A stretch of DNA of 6,374 nucleotides, from positions 1 to 6,374 of the forward strand of contig JAHHTY010000082.1 in the NCBI GenBank assembly GCA_020024325.1, given 5' to 3'. The notes beneath the pieces were generated by a model. It ran no database searches and had not been told where the DNA came from. It worked only from the letters and a program-made list of their open reading frames with translations. This document shows positions 1-6,080 of the stretch, piece by piece. Both the position numbers and the translations under genes were made by a program. Numbering within the stretch: the first letter of the stretch is position 1; each line of letters starts with the position of its first letter. Origin of the DNA: Negativibacillus sp. GTDB lineage: Bacteria > Bacillota > Clostridia > Oscillospirales > Ruminococcaceae.

Positions 1-9
1 ACTTTAACC

Positions 10-24
10 ATTATTTCAAATAAT
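10..24. repeat. Short AT-rich palindrome at left edge
   Basis: ATTATTT and AAATAAT form perfect 7-bp arms around one central C. The element lies beyond the terminator of the stomatin gene. An ATG on the minus strand (11-9), preceded by AAAGGA about 14 nt upstream, could start the next gene, but only three codons are in the window. The palindrome could be an operator for that gene or chance in AT-rich DNA. Confidence 0.25.
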
Positions 25-54
25 ATCCTTTAAATTATTTTATTCTCGATATAA

Positions 55-86
55 ATAACAGCCACCAATAATTTGATGGCTGTTAT
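55..86 (-). terminator. Intrinsic terminator of the nfeD-stomatin operon
   Basis: Read on the minus strand, ATAACAGCCA and TGGCTGTTAT form a perfect 10-bp stem. Four more pairs (one of them G-U) extend it inward to a 4-nt loop at 69-72. The stem is followed by a U-rich stretch (UUAUAU). It begins 8 nt after the stomatin stop codon, the expected place for a Rho-independent terminator. The plus strand has no gene that would use it. Confidence 0.88.
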
Positions 87-94
87 GATAAAAA

Positions 95-1039
95 CTATTT
101 ATTTTCTTCTGTTTTTTTATCGGTTGCTATTTCTTTAATAGAAGCTACCAAACCTGCCATAGACTGCATTTCGCTTGGGATAATCAGTTTTGTTGCCTGA
201 CCATCTGCCACTTTTGCAAGCGCCTCAAAGCTCTTCAGGGTAAGTACTTTGTCGGTAGGAGCTGCTTCATTCAGCATCTTCAAGCTGTCTGCATAAGCCT
301 GTTGAACTTTCAGGATAGCAGTTGCTTCACCATCTGCCTCACGAATCTTCTGTTCACGAACAGCATCTGCACGAAGAATTGCGGATTCTTTTTCTGCCTC
401 AGCTTTCAGGATTGCTGCTTCTTTTTCACCTTCTGCAATCAGAACCTGGCTGCGTTTCTGACCTTCTGCACGAAGGATGGACTCACGGCGCTGACGTTCT
501 GCTTTCATCTGTTTTTCCATTGCATCCTGGATTTCAGCAGGAGGAAGAATATTTTTCAGCTCAACTCGATTTACTTTAATACCCCATTTATCGGTTGCAG
601 TATCCAGTGTAGTTGTAATCTTTGTGTTAATAACGTCACGGGATGTCAGGGTATGGTCAAGTTCCAATTCACCAATGATATTACGAAGGGTGGTTGCTGT
701 CAGGTTTTCAATTGCGGAGATCGGACGCTCTACACCATAAGTGAACAGCTTTGCATCGGTAATTTCATAGAACACAACGCTATCAATCTGCATCGTTACA
801 TTATCTCTTGTGATAACCGGCTGTGGCTTAAAATCAACAACCTGTTCTTTTAAAGAAACTCTTTTTGCAATGTGGTCGAGAAATGGAACTTTAAAGTGTA
901 CACCATTATCCCATGTCTGATAATAAGAACCCAGACGCTCCACTACAAATACCATTGACTGAGGAACAATCTTGATATTAGCAATGAAGAGAAGCAAAAT
1001 TACCAACAACAATGCTACAAGGACAAAAACTACTGGCAT
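95..1039 (-). CDS. Stomatin/SPFH (band 7) membrane protein, QmcA-like
   Basis: A membrane-anchored SPFH protein of 314 residues. Members oligomerise at the membrane and are linked to membrane microdomains and protein quality control; the exact role here is unknown. Residues 3-21 are one strongly hydrophobic N-terminal anchor. The SPFH domain (about 22-180) shows family hallmarks: VERLGSYYQTWDNGVHFKVP (33-52), PQPVITRDNV (72-81), TLRNIIGELELDHTLTSRD (117-135) and WGIKVNRVELKNILPP (152-167). Residues 180-245 are a charged Ala/Glu coiled coil with a strict 11-residue repeat: AEG/AEA/ADA/ADG at 191, 202, 213, 224 and 235. The C-terminal segment has KLIIPSEMQSMAG (284-296), typical of the bacterial QmcA/stomatin-like branch. 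The start ATG has AGGTGG at 1046-1051, 6 nt upstream. It lies 36 nt after the nfeD-like gene and is surely co-transcribed with it. Family assignment is firm; cellular function is inference. Confidence 0.95.
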   Translation of the reverse strand: MPVVFVLVALLLVILLLFIANIKIVPQSMVFVVERLGSYYQTWDNGVHFKVPFLDHIAKRVSLKEQVVDFKPQPVITRDNVTMQIDSVVFYEITDAKLFTYGVERPISAIENLTATTLRNIIGELELDHTLTSRDVINTKITTTLDTATDKWGIKVNRVELKNILPPAEIQDAMEKQMKAERQRRESILRAEGQKRSQVLIAEGEKEAAILKAEAEKESAILRADAVREQKIREADGEATAILKVQQAYADSLKMLNEAAPTDKVLTLKSFEALAKVADGQATKLIIPSEMQSMAGLVASIKEIATDKKTEENK

Positions 1040-1075
1040 AAAAATCCACCTTTCAATTTACATAATTCAGAGAAT

Positions 1076-1525
1076 TTATCTCTGTTTTTCAACATAAACG
1101 GTTACGCCTTCAATGCGGGCAACGATAACTTCCTGACCTACCTCAAAATACTCTCCCATTGTCTGGGCTGCTGCGGACCAGTCCAATCCGTCTACGTGTA
1201 CTCTACCCTTCTGTTCTGCAGTAATCGGAACAATTACCCTAGCTGTTCTACCAATAACCCTATCCGCATTGGTTTTGTCTTTTGGTGCAGATTGAACCTT
1301 TTTCACCATTGGTCGGCTTGCAATCAAACTGATTGCCGAAACAATGACAAAAACCACAATCTGTACCGTTCCCGAAAGTTCAAACAGTGAAGCAACCAGT
1401 GCTGCAACCGCACCCACTGCAAACCATACCGCTACCAGCTGATAAGTAGCAACTTCAACTACAATCAGCAAAATAACAAGTATTAACCAGCTAATGGGGG
1501 CATGAGAAATCAAAAAATCGAACAT
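1076..1525 (-). CDS. NfeD-like membrane protein, short form (stomatin operon partner)
   Basis: A 149-residue protein of the short NfeD class (NfeD1b-like), which lacks the ClpP-like serine protease domain of long NfeD. Residues about 11-28, 30-48 and 52-70 are hydrophobic membrane segments. After a basic, polar linker (71-88) comes a soluble beta-rich OB-fold domain (about 88-147): DRVIGRTARVIVP, GRVHVDGLDWSAAA, then FEVGQEVIVARIEGVTVYVE. The OB fold is thought to contact the partner stomatin. The gene precedes the stomatin gene by 36 nt on the same strand, the conserved pairing seen across bacteria and archaea. AAGGAG (1536-1541) lies 10 nt before the ATG. Length and layout are normal for the short form. 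Its biochemical role is not settled for the family. Confidence 0.92.
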   Translation of the reverse strand: MFDFLISHAPISWLILVILLIVVEVATYQLVAVWFAVGAVAALVASLFELSGTVQIVVFVIVSAISLIASRPMVKKVQSAPKDKTNADRVIGRTARVIVPITAEQKGRVHVDGLDWSAAAQTMGEYFEVGQEVIVARIEGVTVYVEKQR

Positions 1526-1609
1526 ACTTTTTCAACTCCTTCCAATAGGAACAACTGCTTATTAAGGGATAGGATTAACAATTATTTTTCTGTCGTTCTC
1601 TATGGGTTA

Positions 1610-1638
1610 ATCATACCATATTCTTGTTGTCCTTACAA
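1610..1638 (-). promoter_or_regulatory. Sigma-A-type promoter for the nfeD-stomatin operon
   Basis: On the minus strand, TTGTAA (1638-1633) and TATGAT (1615-1610) are separated by exactly 17 bp. The -10 is preceded by TGG, which gives an extended -10 element. The predicted start is near 1603, leaving a leader of about 77 nt before the nfeD ATG. Both hexamers are close to consensus, and no competing promoter of similar quality was seen in the gap. A TATGG/CCATA inverted repeat overlaps the -10 but is too short to interpret. Confidence 0.6.
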
Positions 1639-1650
1639 TATCTGTCCTTT

Positions 1651-1672
1651 GTCAAAAACAATTTTTTTTGAC
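1651..1672. repeat. AT-rich inverted repeat upstream of the nfeD promoter
   Basis: GTCAAAAA (1651-1658) and TTTTTGAC (1665-1672) are perfect 8-bp arms around a 6-nt spacer. The repeat lies 13 bp upstream of the -35 hexamer. Read on the minus strand it contains TTGACA. It could be a regulator site or simply A/T-tract DNA. Confidence 0.35.
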
Positions 1673-1705
1673 TTTTACAGATGTTTTTTCTATATTAGTA
1701 TTCTC

Positions 1706-1792
1706 CTATCTTTCCCTGTTTCTCTCAATTGCTTGCTTTCTCGTTCTTTCATAAATATTTCCCGCTAAACTTTCTGTTTTTCTAAAACTCAT
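1706..1792 (-). CDS. Doubtful 28-residue ORF, very basic
   Basis: An ATG-to-TAG frame encodes a short, highly charged peptide rich in Arg, Lys and Glu, beginning MSFRKTESLAGNIYE. I do not recognise it. The ribosome binding site is weak (GAG and a GGG next to the ATG), and no good promoter is seen just upstream. The sequence lies in a purine-rich stretch, which by itself tends to produce open Lys/Arg/Glu frames. I list it only because the gap is otherwise empty; chance is the likelier explanation. Confidence 0.12.
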   Translation of the reverse strand: MSFRKTESLAGNIYERTRKQAIERNRER

Positions 1793-1880
1793 CCCATTTT
1801 CTCAAATATATTCTATCCAAAGTAAGAATAGACAACCCGTTGTCTTATAGCAAAAATGTAATTTTCAAAGTCTAAAATCA

Positions 1881-1915
1881 AAACGGAGTGTATCCAATTT
1901 CGATACACTCCGTTT
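1881..1915 (-). terminator. Strong intrinsic terminator after the ASCH gene
   Basis: AAACGGAGTGTATC (1881-1894) and GATACACTCCGTTT (1902-1915) form a perfect 14-bp stem with a 7-nt loop. On the minus strand the stem is preceded by AAA and followed by TGATTTTAG, so the U-rich tail is on the correct side for minus-strand transcription. It begins 32 nt after the ASCH stop codon. Since no clear terminator follows hydA, it may also end read-through from the hydrogenase operon. Confidence 0.88.
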
Positions 1916-1947
1916 CTGGTTATACCATCGTCTAATACCATCGAGGA

Positions 1948-2292
1948 TTATTTCAACTTTATTTCAATGCCAACCACACCATACTCTTTCTGCTTTTGTT
2001 TAGAGTAGTACATCTCCATGTCAGCGGGAGAAGCCTGTTCGACGTTTTCTTTTGTGTATCCACATCGCAAAAGCGGCAATGAAGCGTATAATTCATCAAA
2101 TGAAGAGAATTTATATAATCCAGTTACCATAACCGTCATCTTACAGTTACTGTTTTCTGTGTTTGTAAATTCAATAAAATCTCCAACCTGAATCAGCTTC
2201 CGCTTTTCGTCAAACAGACGTAATTCTATATCCTTTTCTCCTGACTGTATCGCATAAAAGGGAGTTGGTTGCAGCTCCATAAAATGGGTCAT
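1948..2292 (-). CDS. ASCH domain-containing protein
   Basis: A single-domain cytosolic protein of 114 residues in the ASCH family (PUA-like beta-barrel fold). The family is predicted to bind RNA, and a few members act on modified nucleosides. The diagnostic part is near the N-terminus: GEKDIELRLFDEKR (18-31) contains the G-x-K-x-x-E-x-R pattern, followed by VGDFIEF (36-42). LPLLRCGY (72-79), SPADMEMYYSK (88-98) and YGVVGIEI (104-111) match a common Firmicutes subgroup. Length is normal for a stand-alone ASCH protein. The ATG at 2292 is preferred over Met5 because GGAGGG (2298-2303) lies 5 nt upstream of it. The gene is 141 nt downstream of hydA on the same strand and is followed by a strong terminator. 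Substrate and role are unknown, and a link to the hydrogenase is only positional. Confidence 0.9.
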   Translation of the reverse strand: MTHFMELQPTPFYAIQSGEKDIELRLFDEKRKLIQVGDFIEFTNTENSNCKMTVMVTGLYKFSSFDELYASLPLLRCGYTKENVEQASPADMEMYYSKQKQKEYGVVGIEIKLK

Positions 2293-2310
2293 AGTAGCCC
2301 TCCAAAGTCA

Positions 2311-2348
2311 GATTTTTGCCTTGCTTAAAAGACAGTGCAGGCAAAATC
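2311..2348 (-). promoter_or_regulatory. Leader hairpin next to the ASCH ribosome binding site
   Basis: GATTTTTGCCTTGC (2311-2324) and GCAGGCAAAATC (2337-2348) pair over 12 bp with single-base bulges and a 12-nt loop. The hairpin ends only 7 nt before the GGAGGG of the ASCH gene. No U tract follows it on the minus strand, so it does not look like a terminator for hydA. It could stabilise a processed 5' end or affect initiation. Confidence 0.4.
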
Positions 2349-2400
2349 CGGGAACCATGCCGCTTGTCTACCATTCCTAAATCCTTTTAGAAAATACCTT

Positions 2401-2406
2401 ATTATA
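2401..2406 (-). promoter_or_regulatory. Possible -10 element for the ASCH gene
   Basis: A perfect TATAAT lies on the minus strand in the gap after hydA, about 110 nt before the ASCH start. There is no recognisable -35 at 16-18 bp (the sequence there is AAAACA-like) and no extended TG. It may be a weak promoter or chance in AT-rich DNA. Confidence 0.22.
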
Positions 2407-2433
2407 AAATCGTCGCAATAATGTGTTTTTGTT

Positions 2434-4188
2434 TTATCTGTATATTGAGCGATTTTCATAATGGGTATGCAGCAGCTCGTGGGCAAGTTCACTGTTTGGC
2501 TCATCAAGGAATTCCCGATACAAAGTCTGAATTTCCGGGTTTTTATGGGACTGACGAACACTTAACTTCTTATCAACCTGATACAGACCATCCATACGAT
2601 GCTCTCTAATGGCTGCTGTGGTTCTGAACGGCTGACCGCCACCACCTACACATCCGCCTGGGCAGCACATAACTTCAATAAATTGATAATCTGCTTCCCC
2701 TGCACGAATCTTATCCATCAGTACACGGGCATTCTTCAAACCGTTAGTAATAGCAATCTTAATCGGTGTTCCATCTAAATCCAAAGTAGCCTCTTTGATT
2801 CCTTCGTGTCCACGGCAAGCTGTAAAATCAATGCTTGCCGGCTCTTTGCCTGTAACAACCTCATAAACGGTACGAATTGCAGCTTCCATAACACCACCGG
2901 ATGTTCCGAAAATTGCCCCTGCACCGGAACCTAATCCCAGAGGATTGTCAAATTCTTCCTCTGGAAGGAAATTAAAGTCCAAACCTGCAATGCGAATCAT
3001 TTTAGCCAGCTCTCTGGTTGTCAAAACTGCATCGACATCTTGATATCCGGAAGAATTCATTTCCGGACGCTGACACTCATATTTTTTTGCAATACAAGGC
3101 ATGATGGAAACAACAAACATCTTATCTCTTGGGATGCCCATTTTATCTGCATAGTAAGTTTTTGCAATAGCTCCAAACATCTGCTGAGGAGATTTGCAAG
3201 AAGAAACATTTGGCAGAAGGTCCGGATAGTTCTTCTCAACAAAGTTAATCCAACCGGGGCTGCAAGAGGTAATCATTGGCAGTGTTCCGCCATTATTTAA
3301 GCGATTCAGAAGCTCGTATCCTTCTTCCATGATAGTAAGGTCTGCTGAGAAATTGGTATCAAATACCTTGTCAAAGCCCAATCGTCTTAGCGCTGCAACC
3401 ATTTTTCCTGTTGCAATGGCTCCTTTTTCCATTCCAAACTCCTCACCGATTGCAACACGAACTGCGGGAGCTGTCTGAACAATGACAAATTTATCTTGAT
3501 TATCAATAGCATCCCAAACTCTTTTGGTATCATCTTTTTCGTACAATGCACCAACAGGGCAAACCGCTACACACTGACCGCAGTAAACACAAGGTGATTC
3601 GCTCAGTGGTTTTTCAAAAGCGGTAGTAATCTTGAAATCAGTAGAACGTCCGGAATATCCGATTGCATTGGTGGTCTGGATTGCCTGACAAGCCTCAACA
3701 CAACGTCCGCAACGGATACATTTTGTCATATCCCGAACCAAAGACGGGTTGCTTGTTTCTTTTGGTACACGTTTCCAAACCGGATCAAAGATATTTCCTC
3801 TGACATTATATTCTGCTGCCAATTTCTGAAGTTCACACTTACCGTTTTTTTCACAATGCAGACAATCCTGCGGGTGATTTGCAAGCAGCAACTCCAGAAC
3901 GGTCTTACGCGCTTTTCTTACTTTTGGAGAATTGGTGGTAATATCGCCTGCTTCATCCACCACATTGTTACAGGCAGTTTTCAGCCTTCTGCTCCAGCTG
4001 TCCTCTACCAGACAAATGCGGCAGTAAGCACGAACGCCTAAATCAGGATGATGACACAGGGATGGAATGTTAATACCGATTTTTCTTGCGGCTTCCATAA
4101 TAGTGGTACCGGATGGCACGGTTACCGGAATACCGTCAATTTTTATTGTAACCATCTTATTTGGATCAATATGCATACTGGTCACCAT
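2434..4188 (-). CDS. hydA: [FeFe] hydrogenase catalytic subunit (HydA/HndD-like)
   Basis: Catalytic H2-producing or H2-consuming subunit of an NAD(P)-linked cytosolic hydrogenase, 584 residues, about HndD length. The N-terminal [2Fe-2S] domain has C45, C56, C59 and C73. A His-ligated [4Fe-4S] site has H105, C109, C112 and C118. Two ferredoxin-type [4Fe-4S] sites use C157/C160/C163/C167 and C200/C203/C206/C210. The H-cluster domain shows L1 TSCSPGW (307-313), L2 MPC365xxKKYE and L3 EVMCCPGGC (505-513, ligands C509 and C513). Proton-path residues E289, E292, R296, C309 and S329 match Clostridium pasteurianum CpI by ungapped spacing. L1 has Ser310 where the usual motif has a second Cys. There is no C-terminal extra [2Fe-2S] domain. 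The start is uncertain: the ATG at 4188 overlaps hydB by 23 nt with a poor ribosome binding site, while Met5 (4176) has GGTGA 5 nt upstream. Met12 (4155) matches the usual family N-terminus. The overlap suggests translational coupling. Confidence 0.95.
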   Translation of the reverse strand: MVTSMHIDPNKMVTIKIDGIPVTVPSGTTIMEAARKIGINIPSLCHHPDLGVRAYCRICLVEDSWSRRLKTACNNVVDEAGDITTNSPKVRKARKTVLELLLANHPQDCLHCEKNGKCELQKLAAEYNVRGNIFDPVWKRVPKETSNPSLVRDMTKCIRCGRCVEACQAIQTTNAIGYSGRSTDFKITTAFEKPLSESPCVYCGQCVAVCPVGALYEKDDTKRVWDAIDNQDKFVIVQTAPAVRVAIGEEFGMEKGAIATGKMVAALRRLGFDKVFDTNFSADLTIMEEGYELLNRLNNGGTLPMITSCSPGWINFVEKNYPDLLPNVSSCKSPQQMFGAIAKTYYADKMGIPRDKMFVVSIMPCIAKKYECQRPEMNSSGYQDVDAVLTTRELAKMIRIAGLDFNFLPEEEFDNPLGLGSGAGAIFGTSGGVMEAAIRTVYEVVTGKEPASIDFTACRGHEGIKEATLDLDGTPIKIAITNGLKNARVLMDKIRAGEADYQFIEVMCCPGGCVGGGGQPFRTTAAIREHRMDGLYQVDKKLSVRQSHKNPEIQTLYREFLDEPNSELAHELLHTHYENRSIYR

Positions 4189-5476
4189 ACTTTCTGCTAT
4201 TTAAACAAACCGGGCAAATGCCGTCGATATGTGCCTGAAATTCCTCTCGTCTGTGTTTCAGGCAGGAGTCTAATGCTGTAGATGCTGACTGCCCTAAACC
4301 ACAAGAAGAAGCTGTTGCCATTGTAAAAGATAATCTTTCCAGGCGTTCAAAATCTTTTTCCGTTGCAAGTCCCGTTGCAAAACGATGCAAAATCATATAC
4401 AGCTGGCGGTTGCCTTCACGACATGGCACACATTTTCCGCAGCTTTCATGAATAAAGAATTCGGACACTTTTTTCAGGTAGTCGATAATACAAACCGTAT
4501 CATCCATAACTACAACTGCACCAGAACCAATACTCAAGCCCTGTTTTTTGAGTGAAGTATGGTCATAACGGGTATCCAACTGTTCCGGAAAACCAATCGG
4601 ACCAGACTGTCCACCTAAATGGTATGCTTTCAATTCTTTGCCGTCTGGAATTCCACCGCCAAACTCTGGATCAAAAATAATATCTCTCAAGGTAACCCCG
4701 CCGATTGGCACCTCAAAGGTTCCTCTGCGTTTAATATTGCCCGACAAACAAATCAGCTTTGTTCCGCCGGAATCTTCCACACCAAGTTCCTGAAATGCTT
4801 TTCCGCCCATATTAACAATAAGTGGAACGCTTGCAAAAGATTCTACGTTATTTACCAGTGTTGGCTTAGAATATAAACCTACCTCAGCTAAGTGCGGCGG
4901 CTTCACACGGGGACGACCGGCTTTTGCTTCAATAGAGTTCAACAAACCGGAGTTTTCACCACAGATATAAGCACCGGCACCGGAAACAATGTGAACATGA
5001 AAGCTAAAATCGGAACCCATAATGTTTTCGCCTAAATAATTTGCTTTTACGGCATTATTGATTGCTGCCTGAAATAATTTTTGGATCTCCCTATATTCTC
5101 CTCGAATATAGATATATCCATCATGAGAATTAAAGACATAACCTGCGATTGCCATGCCTTCAATGATGCTCAATGGATCTTTTTCTAAGAGAACTTTATC
5201 TTTAAAAGTTCCCGGCTCACCTTCGTCAGCGTTGCAGACAATATATTTAGGATCGCCCTCAATCTCATAAAGCTGTTTCCATTTTTTGCCTGCCGGATAA
5301 GAAGCACCGCCTCGTCCCAACAGCTTTGCATCAATTACTTCATTGATAATCTCCATCGGAGAAAGGTTCATTGCTTTTTTCAAAGCAGAAAATCCGTCAT
5401 TCGCAATATAGTCCGCCACAGAATCAGGACGGATCTTGCCGCAACGGGCTGTTAAAAGCTGGATTGTCTTGGACAT
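4166..5476 (-). CDS. hydB: NuoF-like NADH/FMN subunit of [FeFe] hydrogenase (HydB/HndC-like), short form
   Basis: Flavoprotein subunit that exchanges hydride with NAD(P)H through FMN and passes electrons to HydA, 436 residues. The FMN/NADH core shows GRGGASYPAGKKW (54-66), CNADEGEPGTFKD (81-93) and GAGAYICGENSGLLNSIEA (166-184). The N3-type [4Fe-4S] cluster is held by C346, C349 and C352 (SCGKCVPCREG) and C392 (SCGLG). It lacks the N-terminal thioredoxin-like [2Fe-2S] domain and the C-terminal bis-[4Fe-4S] ferredoxin domain of roughly 600-residue HydB proteins. It stops just after CPVC (421-424), which resembles the CPAGVC that precedes that domain. The usual GEET is GENS here. The stop codon lies within the hydA reading frame and the start is 27 nt after hydC. 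The start ATG has only a distant AAGGGA/GGG; an in-frame TAG just upstream excludes a longer form from a nearby ATG. True complex I NuoF is unlikely because no other nuo genes are present. Confidence 0.94.
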   Translation of the reverse strand: MSKTIQLLTARCGKIRPDSVADYIANDGFSALKKAMNLSPMEIINEVIDAKLLGRGGASYPAGKKWKQLYEIEGDPKYIVCNADEGEPGTFKDKVLLEKDPLSIIEGMAIAGYVFNSHDGYIYIRGEYREIQKLFQAAINNAVKANYLGENIMGSDFSFHVHIVSGAGAYICGENSGLLNSIEAKAGRPRVKPPHLAEVGLYSKPTLVNNVESFASVPLIVNMGGKAFQELGVEDSGGTKLICLSGNIKRRGTFEVPIGGVTLRDIIFDPEFGGGIPDGKELKAYHLGGQSGPIGFPEQLDTRYDHTSLKKQGLSIGSGAVVVMDDTVCIIDYLKKVSEFFIHESCGKCVPCREGNRQLYMILHRFATGLATEKDFERLERLSFTMATASSCGLGQSASTALDSCLKHRREEFQAHIDGICPVCLNSRKYGDQYAY

Positions 5477-5503
5477 AATGTACTACCCATTCCCTTCTGT
5501 GAT

Positions 5504-5989
5504 TTACTGATCATTCTCTCGCAATTCTCTGAGAATTTTTCTAATTCGCTCTTCATTCAAATTACCGTATACCTTGTCGCCGATTTTAATAACCGGACCA
5601 ATATTGCAAGCACCAACGCATGGCATATACTGAAGGCTAAACATTCCGTCCGGCGTAGTTTCGCCAAAGTTAATTCCCAGTTCTTTACGCAAAAATTTTG
5701 CCATTACATGAGATTTAGAAATATAGCAAGGCGCATTGTTGCACACCTCGATAATATATCTTCCTCTTGGCTTTGTTTCAAGCATTGCGTAAAAGGTCAG
5801 GATATCGTACAGCTGAACCAGTGGAATATCCAGTTTTTCTGCAACTACTTTTGCACTGGCTTCATTGATATAATTACGTCTGCATTCTCTCTGAATTTCA
5901 ATCAGAATGGACAGAAGATGCTCTTTATCTCCTCCACATTCCTCGATGATCTCCAGAACTCGCTCCCTGCTTAGAGTTTCTGTTGCCAT
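5504..5989 (-). CDS. hydC: NuoE-like [2Fe-2S] subunit of [FeFe] hydrogenase (HydC/HndA-like)
   Basis: Small thioredoxin-fold electron-transfer subunit that docks on HydB, 161 residues, the usual length for HydC and HndA. The N-terminal half (about 8-70) is a helical domain with the family segment VAEKLDIPLVQLYDILTFYA (49-68). The C-terminal half holds the [2Fe-2S] site: C83 and C88 (EVCNNAPC) with C124 and C128 (MPCVGACNIGPV). All four ligands have family spacing. It is the first gene of the operon. A very strong GGGGGAGG (6000-6007) lies 10 nt before the ATG. A near-consensus promoter and a dyad-rich leader lie upstream. Complex I NuoE has the same fold, but the adjacent hydA makes the hydrogenase assignment clear. 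Confidence 0.95.
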   Translation of the reverse strand: MATETLSRERVLEIIEECGGDKEHLLSILIEIQRECRRNYINEASAKVVAEKLDIPLVQLYDILTFYAMLETKPRGRYIIEVCNNAPCYISKSHVMAKFLRKELGINFGETTPDGMFSLQYMPCVGACNIGPVIKIGDKVYGNLNEERIRKILRELRENDQ

Positions 5990-6013
5990 CTTCTTAATTC
6001 CTCCCCCATTATC

Positions 6014-6034
6014 CTGACCGTCTTACTCGGTCAG
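6014..6034 (-). promoter_or_regulatory. Leader hairpin just upstream of the hydC ribosome binding site
   Basis: CTGACCG and CGGTCAG form a perfect, GC-rich 7-bp stem with a 7-nt loop in otherwise AT-rich DNA. It ends 6 nt before GGGGGAGG. There is no U tract on the minus strand, so it is not a typical terminator. mRNA stabilisation or translational control is possible. Confidence 0.5.
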
Positions 6035-6045
6035 CTCTTTGTATC

Positions 6046-6066
6046 GAATGAACACTTTATTCATCC
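6046..6066 (-). promoter_or_regulatory. Second leader hairpin of the hydrogenase operon
   Basis: On the minus strand, GGATGAA (6066-6060) pairs with TTCATTC (6052-6046) over 7 bp including one G-U, with a 7-nt loop. It is weak alone, but lies 11 nt upstream of the GC-rich hairpin and may be part of one structured leader. Confidence 0.3.
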
Positions 6067-6080
6067 GCAGTTGTTTTTTT

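Larger units (their letters stand above)
1526..1947. other. 422-bp intergenic region between the ASCH gene and the nfeD-like gene
   Basis: No convincing gene is present. From high to low coordinates it holds the ASCH terminator (1881-1915), a compact dyad with AGACAA and TTGTCT arms (1830-1845), a doubtful 28-codon minus-strand ORF (1792-1706), an AT-rich dyad (1651-1672), the nfeD promoter candidate (1638-1610) and the nfeD ribosome binding site (1536-1541). The minus strand is strikingly purine-rich at about 1690-1790. Longer plus-strand frames here run into the antisense of nfeD and have no family resemblance. Confidence 0.8.

Noticed and set aside
302..853. 183-codon plus-strand frame antisense to the stomatin gene
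   Set aside because: Lies wholly inside a confident gene on the other strand; the Cys/Phe-rich sequence is the mirror of its Ala/Glu coiled coil, and there is no ribosome binding site or family match.
1502..1768. 88-codon plus-strand frame across the nfeD start and the gap
   Set aside because: Begins antisense to nfeD, composition is Phe/Ser/Cys-rich as expected from pyrimidine-rich non-coding DNA, and there is no promoter or ribosome binding site.
2406..2456. AAAATCG/CGATTTT inverted repeat as a hydA terminator
   Set aside because: Only 7 bp with a 37-nt loop, it overlaps the hydA stop codon, and no U tract follows.
2325..2561. 78-codon minus-strand frame overlapping the end of hydA
   Set aside because: Out of frame with hydA over 128 nt and with no recognisable domain. 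HydA ends naturally with the family's LLHTHY tail, so this is not a frameshifted extension.
5504..5989. Complex I (nuo) operon
   Set aside because: Only NuoE- and NuoF-like subunits are present and they are followed directly by an [FeFe] hydrogenase with full H-cluster motifs L2 and L3.
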